Assembly: GCF_002022505.1 (NCBI RefSeq)
Contig: NZ_CP019781.1
Coordinates: forward strand, 62,001 to 126,000
From: Bartonella sp. WD16.2
GTDB taxonomy: Bacteria > Pseudomonadota > Alphaproteobacteria > Rhizobiales > Rhizobiaceae
Length of the DNA stretch: 64,000 nucleotides
Direction of reading: 5' to 3'
Shown here: positions 9,388 through 19,692 of the stretch, piece by piece
How positions within the stretch are numbered: the first letter of the stretch is position 1
Layout: each line of letters starts with the position of its first letter
The notes under the pieces: generated by a model
Seen by the model: the letters and a program-made list of their open reading frames with translations, nothing else
Database searches by the model: none
Told to the model about the DNA's origin: nothing
Program-made: the position numbers and the translations under genes

Positions 9388-9582
9388 GATAAATTTATTT
9401 TGGGGTTTCTTTTTTTGCTGTTTTTGTGATAAAGCCCTGATGCGTGATGATATTTTCTTCTTAATCGTTGCTTCATACGAATTATTATTTCGACCTTCCG
9501 CATAAATTAAACAACCATCGTTGCAGGGGTTAGGGGAATTATGCAGAAATAAAATCATAAAAGTGGACAGGAACGTTTCACA

Positions 9583-12498
9583 ATGACTGTGAAAAATGAA
9601 ACAATAGATTACTCAAAAACTCTTTATTTGCCAAAAACAAATTTTCCTATGCGTGCAGGATTGCCGCAAAAAGAGCAAGAATTAATGGCTCGGTGGGAAA
9701 AGATGGATCTTTATACTCGCTTGCGTCAACAAGCAAAAGATCGTCCACTTTATGTTATCCATGATGGTCCGCCTTATGCAAATGGCAATATTCATATTGG
9801 GCATGCTTTAAACAAAGTTTTAAAGGATGTTGTTGTGCGTTCATTTCAAATGCGTGGTTTTAATGCAAATTATGTTCCTGGGTGGGACTGTCATGGGCTT
9901 CCGATTGAATGGAAAGTTGAAGAAAAATACCGTGCACAGGGGAGAAATAAAGATGATGTACCCCTTAACGAATTTCGTCAAGAGTGTCGTGAGTTTGCAC
10001 AATATTGGGTCACCGTTCAAAGTGAAGAATTTAAACGTCTTGGCATTGTTGGAGATTTTAAAAATCCTTACACGACGATGGCTTTTCATGCAGAAGCATG
10101 CATTGCTAGTGAATTGATAAAATTTGCTATGTCAGATCAACTTTATTGTGGCTCAAAGCCTGTGATGTGGTCTGTGGTGGAGCGCACGGCTTTGGCTGAG
10201 GCAGAGATTGAATATCACGATCATGAGTCTGAGGTTATCTGGGTTAAATATCCTATTTTACACTCTTGTACTCATGATTTATGTGATGCCTTTGTGGTAA
10301 TTTGGACAACAACACCATGGACAATTCCTGGAAGCCGTGCAGTTAGTTATGCTTCTAAGATTTCTTATGGTGTTTATGAGGTTGAGAGTGCGGAAAATAC
10401 TTTTGGCCCCCAAGCTGGTGAAAAACTTCTTTTTGCTGATGCTTTGGCTGATAGTTGTGCAGAAAAAGCGAAACTTGTTCTTAAGCGTTTGCGCTCTGTT
10501 TTAGATGATGAACTTAAATCTCTTGTTCTGTCCCACCCATTAAAAGGTTTAGCTGGGGGATATCTCTATAAGATTGCGATGCTTGATGGCCCCCATGTAA
10601 CGGATAGTTCTGGTACAGGTTTTGTCCATACAGCGCCTAGCCATGGGCGTGAGGATTTTGAAATTTGGAATAGTTATAAATCTGCATTGGAGCAGACTGG
10701 TATCGATACAGCTATTCCTTTTCCCGTTGATGATGCTGGTTTTTATACAAAAGATGCCCCTGGTTTTGGGCCAGAACGTAAAGAAGGGGCTGCCCGTATT
10801 ATTGATGATAATGGTAAAATGGGTAATGCAAATAAAGAGGTTATTGATGCTTTAATTCAAGCGGATCGATTATTTGCACGTGGTCGTTTAAAGCATTCAT
10901 ATCCTCATAGTTGGCGTTCCAAAAAACCAGTAATTTTTCGTAATACGCCGCAGTGGTTTATTTCAATGGATAAAGATTTGGGTGATGGTTCAACTTTACG
11001 CAGTCGAGCTTTAGAGGCTGTTTCGATAACGCGTTTTGTTCCGTCTTCTGGTCAAAATCGTTTAGCTTCTATGATAGCAGATCGCCCTGATTGGGTACTT
11101 TCTCGTCAACGAGCTTGGGGTGTCCCGATTTGTATTTTTGCTAATGAAGATGGTGTTGTTCTTAAAGATGAACAAGTCAATGAGCGTATTTTGCAGGCTT
11201 TTGAAGCGGAAGGTGCAGATGCGTGGTTTGCACAAGGGGCGCGTGAACGTTTTTTGGGTGCACGTGTGCATGAGTCTTGGCACCAGGTACGTGATATTTT
11301 AGATGTTTGGTTTGATTCTGGGTCGACTCATAGTTTTGTTTTAGAAGGTCGTGCTGATTTGAAATGGCCTGCTGATGTTTATTTTGAAGGGTCGGATCAG
11401 CATCGTGGTTGGTTTCAGTCTTCTCTTTTGGAAAGTTGTGGGACGCGTGCTTGCTCACCTTATAAAACAGTGATTACACATGGTTTTACTCTGGATGAGA
11501 ATGGCAAAAAAATGTCTAAATCTTTGGGGAATACAGTTGTTCCACAAGATGTCATTAAAACCTCTGGCGCTGATATTTTTCGTCTTTGGGTGATGACGAC
11601 TGATTATTGGGAAGATCAGCGTTTAGGCAAAAAGATCCTTCAGACAAATGTGGATTTGTATCGTAAATTGCGTAATGCAATTCGTTGGATGCTCGGAACT
11701 TTAACGCATGATGCAGGGGAAGAAATACCTTATTGTGCTATGCCGGATCTTGAAAAGTTTATACTGCATCGGCTTTATGAGCTCGATCAATTGATTAATC
11801 AGTCCTACGATGCATTTGATTTTAAAAAAATTATGCGTGCATTATTAGATTTTTCGATCATTGAGTTATCTGCATTTTATTTTGATATCCGCAAAGATTC
11901 TCTTTACTGTGATGCACCTTCATCAAAAAAGCGTAAAGCTTCTTTACAGGTTGTTCGTGAGATTTTTGAACGGATGGTAACGTGGCTTGCTCCTATGTTA
12001 CCTTTTACAATGGAAGAGGCATGGTTGGAGCGTTATCCAGAAAGTTGTTCAGTGCATTTAGAGCAATTTCGTTCTGCTCCAGAAGAATGGAAAAATGAGG
12101 TATTAGCTGAGCGTTGGAAAAAAGTTCGGCAAGTTCGGAAAGTTGTTACGGGCGCTTTAGAGCTTGAACGGGCAGAAAAACGTATTGGATCATCTTTAGA
12201 AGCAGCACCTGTTGTCTTTATTTCTAATCCAGTTTTATTGAAAGCGTTAGACAATTTGGATATGGCGGAAATTTGTATTACCAGTGCTCTAACGATTATT
12301 GAGGATGTACCACCTTCAAATGCTTTTATTTTAAATGATGTTGAAGGTGTTGGTGTATGTTCAAGTAAGGCTTTAGGTGCAAAATGTGCCAGATCATGGC
12401 GTTATACACAAGATGTTGGGAGTGATCCAGCTTATCCTGATGTCTCTGCTCGTGATGCGGCTGCTTTGCGAGAATTACAGGAACTTGACGAAAATTGA
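9583..12498 (+). CDS. ileS: Isoleucyl-tRNA synthetase
   Basis: Class I aminoacyl-tRNA synthetase charging tRNA-Ile, with editing of misactivated Val. The HIGH motif (GNIHIGHALN) is near residues 68-77 and the KMSKS motif (GKKMSKSLGN) near 642-651. The CP1 editing domain with TTTPWTIPGSRAV (about 244-256) and the editing-site GTGFVHTAPSHGREDF lies between them. At 971 aa it is of bacterial type. The C-terminal zinc-finger region keeps the outline GAKCARSWRY...YPDVSARDAAAL but has lost the four-Cys set of E. coli IleS, a change I believe is common in alphaproteobacteria. The start is supported by GGACAGGAACG upstream. Confidence 0.97.
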   Translation: MTVKNETIDYSKTLYLPKTNFPMRAGLPQKEQELMARWEKMDLYTRLRQQAKDRPLYVIHDGPPYANGNIHIGHALNKVLKDVVVRSFQMRGFNANYVPGWDCHGLPIEWKVEEKYRAQGRNKDDVPLNEFRQECREFAQYWVTVQSEEFKRLGIVGDFKNPYTTMAFHAEACIASELIKFAMSDQLYCGSKPVMWSVVERTALAEAEIEYHDHESEVIWVKYPILHSCTHDLCDAFVVIWTTTPWTIPGSRAVSYASKISYGVYEVESAENTFGPQAGEKLLFADALADSCAEKAKLVLKRLRSVLDDELKSLVLSHPLKGLAGGYLYKIAMLDGPHVTDSSGTGFVHTAPSHGREDFEIWNSYKSALEQTGIDTAIPFPVDDAGFYTKDAPGFGPERKEGAARIIDDNGKMGNANKEVIDALIQADRLFARGRLKHSYPHSWRSKKPVIFRNTPQWFISMDKDLGDGSTLRSRALEAVSITRFVPSSGQNRLASMIADRPDWVLSRQRAWGVPICIFANEDGVVLKDEQVNERILQAFEAEGADAWFAQGARERFLGARVHESWHQVRDILDVWFDSGSTHSFVLEGRADLKWPADVYFEGSDQHRGWFQSSLLESCGTRACSPYKTVITHGFTLDENGKKMSKSLGNTVVPQDVIKTSGADIFRLWVMTTDYWEDQRLGKKILQTNVDLYRKLRNAIRWMLGTLTHDAGEEIPYCAMPDLEKFILHRLYELDQLINQSYDAFDFKKIMRALLDFSIIELSAFYFDIRKDSLYCDAPSSKKRKASLQVVREIFERMVTWLAPMLPFTMEEAWLERYPESCSVHLEQFRSAPEEWKNEVLAERWKKVRQVRKVVTGALELERAEKRIGSSLEAAPVVFISNPVLLKALDNLDMAEICITSALTIIEDVPPSNAFILNDVEGVGVCSSKALGAKCARSWRYTQDVGSDPAYPDVSARDAAALRELQELDEN

Positions 12499-12704
12499 AA
12501 AGATTCTAAATTAGAATAATTGAAGTAAGCGGTATTCAATAGTTTTTTATCATGTGAATTCTGTAATTGCTGAAGGGAGCCTTTTATGTTAAGTGCAAAA
12601 CACATTATTATGTCTACAGGTGAGCAAATTTGTACGTAGATAGCTAATCCCCAGCAATTAAAGTGGATATAATGTGAATCATACGTTTGAAAAATGGATA
12701 AGCA

Positions 12705-13205
12705 GTGAAAAAGCGTGAAGTCAAAATAGTATTAATAAGCATCCTCAGTGTATGCTTTATTTTGGCAGGGTGTCATTTGTCTGCCCCCACTTATGGGACA
12801 GATAAGGCGGTTTCATTGCAATTTGTTGATGATATTGTGAACCTTGTTCCATCCAATTCAACGGATAATAATCAGCCTATTATGAAACCGCGTCCGCAGC
12901 TTATATATCCAGAGCCAAATTCACATGCAGTTTTACCTCCGCCTCAAGAGGATAGTGTAGGAAACTCCCCACAAGTAAATGTGAAACAACGACGTAAGAA
13001 GTATTTGTTCCGTCGACAAGCAGCAAGTGAGGGATATATAAATTACCAAAGAGATCTTAGTGAGCCGCCTTTAATTTATCGTCAACCAGCAGAAACTGCA
13101 CCCGTTGGTCAAAAAGGATTCGATGAATCAGTAAAAGAGCGTAAAAGGAAACGTGCTGCAAGAAAAGCAAAATCTGGTGACAAGAAGAGCTTGTGGCCTT
13201 TTTAA
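12705..13205 (+). CDS. Small basic lipoprotein of unknown function
   Basis: 166 aa. Residues 1-23 form a lipoprotein signal peptide: KKR at the N-terminus, a hydrophobic core and the lipobox LAGC with Cys23 as acylation site. There is no Asp at position +2, so outer-membrane sorting is likely. The mature part is Pro/Gln-rich in its middle and very basic near the end (a run of KERKRKRAARKAK), finishing ...KKSLWPF. No domain is recognisable. The start codon is GTG at 12705. It faces tadA convergently. Its position after ileS, where lspA stands in many bacteria, is noted, but this is not lspA. Confidence 0.75.
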   Translation: MKKREVKIVLISILSVCFILAGCHLSAPTYGTDKAVSLQFVDDIVNLVPSNSTDNNQPIMKPRPQLIYPEPNSHAVLPPPQEDSVGNSPQVNVKQRRKKYLFRRQAASEGYINYQRDLSEPPLIYRQPAETAPVGQKGFDESVKERKRKRAARKAKSGDKKSLWPF

Positions 13206-13258
13206 GAGGGGGTTATTGTTTAAAGAGTAGGTGTTTGAGGCGAAGATGAAATGTGTTT

Positions 13259-13705
13259 TTAATTTCGCTTTTGAGCAAAGAATTCTTTAAGCAATTGACT
13301 TGCTTCTTTTTCTTTGAAACCAGAATAGACCTCAGGTATGTGATGACAAGTTGGTTGTTGATAAAGGCGTGGACCGTGTTCAATAGCACCGCCTTTTGGG
13401 TCGCTTGTTGCGTAATAGAGGCGTCGTATGCGTGCAAATGAAATGGCCGCAGCGCACATAGCACAAGGTTCGAGTGTTACATAGAGGTCACAGTCAGGAA
13501 TTCTTTCACTTTGTAGCATTTCACAAGCTATACGAATGGCGCGTATTTCTGCATGTCCTGTAGGGTCGCATGCAGTTTTTATGCAGTTTCCGATGCGTGC
13601 AATGATTATTTTACCACGCATAATGACAGCACCTACGGGGATTTCGTTTTGCTTTGCTGCCAATTGTGCTTCTAAAAGGGCTATTTCCATAGGAGTAAGA
13701 GTCAT
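13259..13705 (-). CDS. tadA: tRNA-specific adenosine deaminase
   Basis: Zinc deaminase that converts A34 to inosine in the tRNA-Arg(ACG) anticodon, an essential wobble modification. The cytidine-deaminase-fold motifs are HAEIRAI (His ligand and catalytic Glu, about residues 49-55) and EPCAMCAAA (two Cys ligands, about 79-87). The 148 aa length is typical. The ATG at 13705 is followed by the expected N-terminal helix ending in NEIPVGAVI. It is transcribed toward the lipoprotein gene. Confidence 0.95.
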   Translation of the reverse strand: MTLTPMEIALLEAQLAAKQNEIPVGAVIMRGKIIIARIGNCIKTACDPTGHAEIRAIRIACEMLQSERIPDCDLYVTLEPCAMCAAAISFARIRRLYYATSDPKGGAIEHGPRLYQQPTCHHIPEVYSGFKEKEASQLLKEFFAQKRN

Positions 13706-13880
13706 ATTTTTCTTTCTATGTAGGAGAATAGGTGATCAAATGGTTATAGAAATTTGCTGTGAAGTAATTGAACGTCTTATACTTAATTTATTGATAAAAG
13801 AAATTTTATCATTTCTTTAAAAGTGTCTACAGTTAAGTTGAAAGTAAACAGTGCATATTGTTGCTGTTAGAGGATAGAAA

Positions 13881-15341
13881 ATGACAAACGATAGTACTAC
13901 TCTCTTTTTTCAGAATAAACGGTATGGTGCATGTGATAAATTTTCTAAACAATCTGAGGGGGAGCAGAGTAGAAAGAAAATGGATGAAAATAATGAAAGT
14001 GAGCGGATTGCTAAAAGATTAGCACGTGCTGGTATAGCATCGCGTCGTGATGCAGAAATGATGATTATCGCAGGGCGTGTTGTCGTTAATGGGGCAGTTG
14101 TAACTACGCCTGTTTTTAATGTTACGCGTTCTGATGTTATTACAGTTGATGGCAAATCTTTGCCTCCTGCGGAACGAACACGGTTATGGCTTTATCACAA
14201 ACCGGCAGGATTTGTTACAACCAACCGTGATCCTGAGGGAAGACCAACAGTGTTTGATAATTTGCCGAAAGAAATGCCCCGTGTTTTGTCTGTGGGTCGG
14301 CTTGATATTAATACAGAAGGGCTTTTGTTGTTGACTAATGATGGTGGTTTAGCGCGTATATTAGAGCTCCCTATAACGGGGTGGGTGCGAAAATATCGTG
14401 TACGTGCCCACGGAAAAATTAAACAGAGTAAGCTTGATAGCCTTAAAAATGGTATTGCGATTAAGGGTATTTTTTATGGTTCGATTGAAGCATTAATTGA
14501 ACGTGAGCAGGGGTCGAATATATGGCTTTCTGTAGCTTTGCATGAAGGAAAAAATCGTGAAATTAAGAATGTTTTAGGAGCTTTAGGGTTATCGGTTAAT
14601 CGTTTAATTCGTATATCTTATGGTCCATTTCAACTCTCTGATTTAGAAAAAGGGGAGGTTCGTGAGTTAAAAGGCAGGGTATTGCGTGATCAATTAGGTG
14701 AACGTTTGATTGCACAAGCCGATGCAGATTTTGATTCTCCTATTCTTAAACCATTTTCAAATTCTGTGGTTTCTATAAAAAAACAAAACAGTAAAAAGCT
14801 TGTTTTAGCAGGTGATAATGAGATTGTTTCGCGTATAAATGATACACGGCATGAAAAGCAAGGTGGCTTTTGTGAAGGTCGTCGGGTACGATTGAATACG
14901 AAATCTGATGAACAATCTATGGGTAAAACAAAGAATTTGCCACTGCGTTCACGCCATTCTAATGTTTGGATGGCTCCTGGTGTACGTCCACAGGTTGAGC
15001 ATAAGAAATTTTGCTATAATGAAGATAGTTATCATAATCGTGCAAGTGATTATGTTGGTAAAAGGTTTTCAGGTAGAGAAAAAGAAAAATTACTAGAAGG
15101 CCAATTGCAAAAAGAGAAATCTTTTAATTTCAATAAAAAACGTGGCAAAATACCTTATGATGCAACACGCGCTTCTGGCAAGGAAGATCAGCTTTTTAAA
15201 AAGAAGGGGAAAGTTATCAAGGGTGATTATGATAAGCGTTTTCCAGATAGTAGGCAAAAGCGTAAGTTTTATAGTGTTAGTGTAAACAAATTTAAACCTG
15301 TAAGAAATGGAATAAAAACATCTAAGTTTTCTGGAGACTGA
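13881..15341 (+). CDS. rluB: 23S rRNA pseudouridine synthase (RsuA/RluB family) with long basic tail
   Basis: RsuA/RluB/RluE-type synthase that isomerises a uridine of 23S rRNA. An S4 RNA-binding domain ([18 protein letters not shown], about residues 42-59) precedes the catalytic domain with [17 protein letters not shown], whose Asp is the nucleophile (about residue 144), and [13 protein letters not shown] motif KNREIKNVL. Family homologues end near residue 270. Here about 200 further residues are Lys/Arg/Gln-rich and look disordered, a feature of alphaproteobacterial RluB proteins. ATG at 13980 ([12 protein letters not shown]) is an alternative start that would remove 33 atypical residues. 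It runs directly into rsmD with a 1 bp gap. Confidence 0.88.
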   Translation: MTNDSTTLFFQNKRYGACDKFSKQSEGEQSRKKMDENNESERIAKRLARAGIASRRDAEMMIIAGRVVVNGAVVTTPVFNVTRSDVITVDGKSLPPAERTRLWLYHKPAGFVTTNRDPEGRPTVFDNLPKEMPRVLSVGRLDINTEGLLLLTNDGGLARILELPITGWVRKYRVRAHGKIKQSKLDSLKNGIAIKGIFYGSIEALIEREQGSNIWLSVALHEGKNREIKNVLGALGLSVNRLIRISYGPFQLSDLEKGEVRELKGRVLRDQLGERLIAQADADFDSPILKPFSNSVVSIKKQNSKKLVLAGDNEIVSRINDTRHEKQGGFCEGRRVRLNTKSDEQSMGKTKNLPLRSRHSNVWMAPGVRPQVEHKKFCYNEDSYHNRASDYVGKRFSGREKEKLLEGQLQKEKSFNFNKKRGKIPYDATRASGKEDQLFKKKGKVIKGDYDKRFPDSRQKRKFYSVSVNKFKPVRNGIKTSKFSGD

Positions 15342-15342
15342 T

Positions 15343-15900
15343 GTGCGGATTATTGGCGGTAAATTTGCTGGGCGTATTTTATCATCTCCTCTTGGTCAAT
15401 CCATTCGCCCAACGAGTGATCGTACGCGCGAAAGTCTTTTTAATATTCTTATGAGTCGAGAAGAACAGTTTTGGGAAAATAAGCGTGTTCTTGACCTTTT
15501 TGCTGGCACTGGTGCTTTGGGCATTGAGGCACTTTCACGTGGTGCAAAAGCTGCTGTTTTTGTTGAAAATTCAGTTGAAGGGCGCGGTTTAATTCAGAAA
15601 AATATTGAATCTTTTGGATTACAAGCAATTGGGCGAATTTTGCGTCGTGATGCTACTAAACTTGGTAATATTGGAACAATACTTCCATTTGATGTTATCT
15701 TTGCAGATCCTCCTTATGGTTATTGTCTGGGTGAAAAAGCTTTTGTAGAGGTTCTTAAAGGTGGGTGGGCAAAAGCTGGAGCACTTTTTGTGCTTGAAGA
15801 AATGAAAGAGGCGGTTATTAATTTACCCGATATATTGTGTTTAGATGATGAACGCTTTTATAGTGAAACAGCTATACGTATTTATAAGCTTCAATCATAA
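15343..15900 (+). CDS. rsmD: 16S rRNA (guanine(966)-N2)-methyltransferase
   Basis: SAM-dependent methyltransferase for 16S rRNA G966. MRIIGGKFAGRIL and RPTSDRTRESLFNIL are the N-terminal family signatures, DLFAGTGALGIEALSRGA is the SAM motif I (about residues 50-67), and FADPPYG is the catalytic (D/N)PPY motif (about 120-126). Length 185 aa is normal. The start is GTG at 15343, one base after the rluB stop, so the pair is translationally coupled. Confidence 0.95.
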   Translation: MRIIGGKFAGRILSSPLGQSIRPTSDRTRESLFNILMSREEQFWENKRVLDLFAGTGALGIEALSRGAKAAVFVENSVEGRGLIQKNIESFGLQAIGRILRRDATKLGNIGTILPFDVIFADPPYGYCLGEKAFVEVLKGGWAKAGALFVLEEMKEAVINLPDILCLDDERFYSETAIRIYKLQS

Positions 15901-16599
15901 TCTTTAACTTTGAGAAAAGTCATTCATTCATAATGATTAGTTATATTCGCCTTTAAACTTATTTATCTGAGTATTTTAAAGATAATCATAATTTTCATGA
16001 GTTTACTTTTAAATAATATTTTTAATGGATTAAACCTAGTGTGATGGTGATTTTTAGTAAGTGTATGAAATTTTGTCTTACTTTATAGAGTGCATTTTTT
16101 TAATAGTTTAAAAAACGTAGATATGGTGAATGATTACTACTAAAATAAAACAAATGTGCTTTCGATCTCTAAAAAAGGTATACTATTTTCAGTGATATAT
16201 CATAGTAACAATTTTACATAAGTGCGTAGGGTATTTTCTATGAACCCTATTAAAGTAAAAAAGGTTGATAAATATAAGTTAGAGCAAGTAAAATAGGCAA
16301 TAGAAATGCAATTTGTTTTTATGTGATACAAAAATATAAGGGTATTTTCTGACACATTGTGGCAAAGTTTATGAATAATAAAATTGAGGAGTGCTAATTA
16401 GTTATATATAGACGCGCTAAAATGTAATCAGTATTATTATATTTGATTAAGTCAGATTAATTGCTAAGAATTTTAAAATAAAAAACTGACGTTAGTCGTG
16501 TTAGTATATTAAAGAATTGATCAGTATGGATGGTACAAATCATAGGGGGTGTTGCTTTATATTTGCTTAGAAATTGAAGAGTGAAAGAGGCAAGATAAA
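15901..16599. other. Intergenic region without a supported gene
   Basis: About 700 bp of AT-rich DNA between rsmD and the patatin gene, dense in stop codons. I see no terminator stem of note, no RNA gene and no repeat. The right end must contain the patatin promoter. Confidence 0.5.
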
Positions 16600-17433
16600 A
16601 TGAAAATTGGTTTAGCGTTTGGTAGTGGGGGAGCGCGTGGTTTTGGTCATCTTCCGGTTATTGGAGCGTTTGAAGATTTGGGTTTAAAACCAAGTGTTAT
16701 TGTTGGGTCTTCTATTGGTTCGATTGTGGGTGCGGGTTTAGCTGCTGGAATGACACAAGCTGATTGGGAAGATTATTGTCTTTCAACTTTTTCTCATTCG
16801 GATAACGCTCTGCGTCGTTTATGGTCTTTGATGCCGATTTCATGGAAAGAGTTATGGGAATGCGGTTTACGTTTTTTGCAATTTAATTTGGAGTCTATTT
16901 TAGAGAGTTTTTTACCTCACGATTTTCCTCGAGATTTTTGTGCTTTAAAAATTCCTTTTTGTGCTGTGGCTACAAATTTAAAAACAGCAGAAATGGTTAT
17001 TATTCAAGAAGGAGATTTGCGTTCAGCTTTAGCTGCATCCTCTGCTATTCCTGGCTTATTTAAACCAGTTTTGCGCAATCATATTTTGTTAGTTGATGGG
17101 GCGGTTTGTAATCCGGTACCTTTTGATTGTTTTATTGAACCAGTTGATCTTTCAATTGGTGTCGATGTTATCGGGCCACCAATAGTTGATTGTAAAAATG
17201 GACATGTCTCGGTTGCAGAAAGCCTTATTGCTGCAAGTGTTATAGGACAACAGGCGCTTGTTACAGCACGTTTGCGGTTTTCAAACTTGGATCTTTTATT
17301 GCGGCCTCCTATTGACGGGATTCATATTTTAGACTTTCTTGAAGCCAAAGAAATTTTACAACGTTTAGCGCCTTTTCGTGAAGAAGCTAAGAGGGAAATT
17401 TCGCAATTAATTGAAAGCTCAATGGTGCATTAA
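16600..17433 (+). CDS. Patatin-like phospholipase (RssA/NTE family)
   Basis: Serine lipid hydrolase with a Ser-Asp dyad. The glycine-rich oxyanion loop GSGGARGFGH (residues 8-17), nucleophile elbow GSSIGS (about 38-43, G-x-S-x-G) and the DGAVCNPVP block with the catalytic Asp (about 166-174) are all present. At 277 aa it consists of the patatin domain only, as in E. coli RssA. There is no signal peptide, so it is probably cytosolic or membrane-peripheral. Whether it acts on phospholipids or lysophospholipids cannot be told. RBS GAGGCAAG precedes the ATG. Confidence 0.9.
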   Translation: MKIGLAFGSGGARGFGHLPVIGAFEDLGLKPSVIVGSSIGSIVGAGLAAGMTQADWEDYCLSTFSHSDNALRRLWSLMPISWKELWECGLRFLQFNLESILESFLPHDFPRDFCALKIPFCAVATNLKTAEMVIIQEGDLRSALAASSAIPGLFKPVLRNHILLVDGAVCNPVPFDCFIEPVDLSIGVDVIGPPIVDCKNGHVSVAESLIAASVIGQQALVTARLRFSNLDLLLRPPIDGIHILDFLEAKEILQRLAPFREEAKREISQLIESSMVH

Positions 17434-17508
17434 TAGTGCGTATTTTGGCTATAAATATGATATTTTGTATGATTTTGTTAGTGATTTATCATTGTAAATG
17501 GTAAATAT

Positions 17509-18855
17509 TTGAAGGAGCTCATAATGACTGTCGAAGAACAAATTGATAAAGCTGTTTCATTGATTGAAGCGGCAAGGCGTTCTGGGGCAGATGCTGCTGA
17601 TGCTGTTATTGTTCGTTCGCATTCTGTTCGTGTATCGGTTCATCTGGGCAAAATTGAGTCAACAGAAGCTTCAGAAAGTGATGATTTTACATTAAGAGTT
17701 TTTGTTGGGAAAAAACTAGCAAGTGTTTCTGCTAATTTAGCATCATATCCGGAAGAATTAGCAGAACGTGCTGTTGCGATGGCTAAGGCTTCACCTGACA
17801 ATTTGTTTGAAGGTTTAGTAGATAAAAGATATTTAGTCACTCATCCTAAAGATCTTGATCTTTTTGATGATTTTATTCCGCAAAGTCATTTCTTAACGGA
17901 AGATGCTTTGAAAATTGAAGCTGCAGCTCTTGATGTTAAGGGGGTCAACAATTCTGGTGGTGCTACAACGGCTTACGGCAATAGTGGGCTTGTTCTTATA
18001 ACCAGTAATGGCTTTTGTGAGGCGTATCGTTCTAGTTGTTTTTCACGTTCTTGTAGCGCACTTGCTGGTGAGGGTACAGAAATGGAACGAGATTATGATT
18101 ATACAACTTCTTTACATTTTTCTGATTTAGAAGACGCAGAAGTTATTGGCAAAAATGCAGGATCAAGAGCAGTTCGGCGTTTAGGAGCAGTTCGTGCAGC
18201 TACTGGGGTAGTTGATGTTATTTTTGATCCGCGTGTAGCTCGCGAAATTGCTGCGCATATTGCATGTATGGTTAATGGAGCATCGGTTGCTCGTAAAACG
18301 AGCCTTTTACAAAATTTACAAGGGACAAGGGTAATGAAACCTAATGTCAATGTAACAGATCAACCTTTGAGATTGCGTGGAAATGCTTCTCGTCCTTTTG
18401 ATGGTGAAGGGGTAGAAGGGCAAACATTGAATATTATTGAAAATGGTGTTTTAAAAACTTGGCTTCTTTCATCATCAACAGCTCGTGAATTGAGGCTTGA
18501 AACCAATGGGCACGGTGTACGTTGTGGATCATTTATTCAACCAGCGAGTACTAATTTTGCTATTGAACCGGGTTTAGCATCACCTCATGATATGATAAAA
18601 GCTTTACGAAATGGTTTTTATGTTACAGAATTGTTTGGGCATGGGGTTGATTTTGTTACCGGTCAATATAGTCGTGGTGCTTCCGGTTTTTGGGTTGAAA
18701 ATGGTGAAATCGCTTATCCAGTGAGCGAAGTAACTCTGGGCTCTGATTTGCTTCATATGTTAGCGCATTTAACACCGGCCACTGATATTGATCGACGTTA
18801 TGCAACAGCTTCTCCAACATTATTAATTGAAGGAATGACACTTGCAGGAAAATAA
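17509..18855 (+). CDS. pmbA: TldD/PmbA family metalloprotease subunit, PmbA type
   Basis: PmbA (TldE) pairs with TldD in a zinc protease that matures peptides such as microcin B17 and degrades small proteins; PmbA itself lacks the zinc site. The sequence has the family N-terminal helix (EEQIDKAVSLIEAARRSGAD), a central GxxxxGVVDVIFDP region and the C-terminal part with EGVEGQTLNIIENGVLKTW and RGASGFWVENGEIAYPVSEV. The HExxxH motif of TldD is absent, consistent with PmbA. ATG at 17524 (MTVEEQ) is a better-spaced start after GAAGGAGCTCATA. The 3' end overlaps the next gene by 14 bp. Confidence 0.9.
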   Translation: MKELIMTVEEQIDKAVSLIEAARRSGADAADAVIVRSHSVRVSVHLGKIESTEASESDDFTLRVFVGKKLASVSANLASYPEELAERAVAMAKASPDNLFEGLVDKRYLVTHPKDLDLFDDFIPQSHFLTEDALKIEAAALDVKGVNNSGGATTAYGNSGLVLITSNGFCEAYRSSCFSRSCSALAGEGTEMERDYDYTTSLHFSDLEDAEVIGKNAGSRAVRRLGAVRAATGVVDVIFDPRVAREIAAHIACMVNGASVARKTSLLQNLQGTRVMKPNVNVTDQPLRLRGNASRPFDGEGVEGQTLNIIENGVLKTWLLSSSTARELRLETNGHGVRCGSFIQPASTNFAIEPGLASPHDMIKALRNGFYVTELFGHGVDFVTGQYSRGASGFWVENGEIAYPVSEVTLGSDLLHMLAHLTPATDIDRRYATASPTLLIEGMTLAGK

Positions 18856-19648
18856 CACGCATTATCATTCTGACCTTAATCTTTTGCTTGATGTTTGTCG
18901 GGAAGCGGGGGATTTAGCGATGAAATATTTTGGATATGAGCAAGAAATTTGGATCAAAGATGGCAATTCACCGGTTAGTGAGGCGGATTTCACAGTTGAT
19001 CACTTTTTGAGGGAACAACTTTTAAAAGCACGACCGACTTATGGTTGGATTTCAGAAGAAATGGAGGATAATCAAAAACAACAGGTTTATGAACGCTATT
19101 TTATGGTTGATCCCATTGATGGAACGCGTGGTTTTCTTTCTGGAAGTGTTTATTGGTGTATTTCAGTTGCTATTATTGAAAATGGACGTCCTATTGTGGG
19201 TGTTTTACAGTGTCCGGCTAAAGGTGATGTTTATGCTGCTGCCAGTGGTCAAGGGGCGACATTAAATGGTATAAAATTGCCTCACTTAATATCATCTTAT
19301 GTTAATCGGAAATATAGAATTTCTGTTGATCAATCAGTTGCTCAAAAGTTACCGTGCGATTTTTTAAATCAGGTTAATTTTTTTCGTTATATTCCTTCTC
19401 TTGCCTATCGTATAGCTCTTGTTGCTCAAGGTGAGATCGATCTTGTGTTGGTTCGACCAAATTGTCATGGTTGGGATATTGCTGCTGCTGATCTTATTTT
19501 GCAAGAGTGTGGTGGATGTTTTATATCACTTGATGCATCATTTATTTCTTATAGAATTGAGCCTTATCAATATGGCTTTTTAATTGCCGGTGAAAATAAT
19601 TGCTGTCAAAATATGATAGATGTTGTTCGTCAAGCAAAGTTAGTTTAA
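18842..19648 (+). CDS. 3'(2'),5'-bisphosphate nucleotidase / inositol monophosphatase family, CysQ-like
   Basis: Mg2+-dependent, Li+-sensitive phosphatase fold. The metal-binding motifs appear in order: SEADFTVD, WISEEMED (acidic pair, about residues 67-74), DPIDGTRGF (about 93-101) and WDIAAADLIL (about 209-218). The GTRGF form is seen in CysQ-type enzymes that recycle PAP, though inositol-monophosphatase activity cannot be excluded. The only in-frame start near the 5' end is TTG at 18842, inside the end of pmbA, so translation is probably coupled. Length 268 aa fits. Confidence 0.88.
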   Translation: MQENNTHYHSDLNLLLDVCREAGDLAMKYFGYEQEIWIKDGNSPVSEADFTVDHFLREQLLKARPTYGWISEEMEDNQKQQVYERYFMVDPIDGTRGFLSGSVYWCISVAIIENGRPIVGVLQCPAKGDVYAAASGQGATLNGIKLPHLISSYVNRKYRISVDQSVAQKLPCDFLNQVNFFRYIPSLAYRIALVAQGEIDLVLVRPNCHGWDIAAADLILQECGGCFISLDASFISYRIEPYQYGFLIAGENNCCQNMIDVVRQAKLV

Positions 19649-19692
19649 TCAAATGAACATAAAACTAAAAATTTAATGATGTGGAGGCAGTA

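Noticed and set aside
12586..12639. 17-codon frame with a good Shine-Dalgarno (AAGGGAG) before the lipoprotein gene
   Set aside because: Very short and without a recognisable leader-peptide feature; cannot be supported as a gene.
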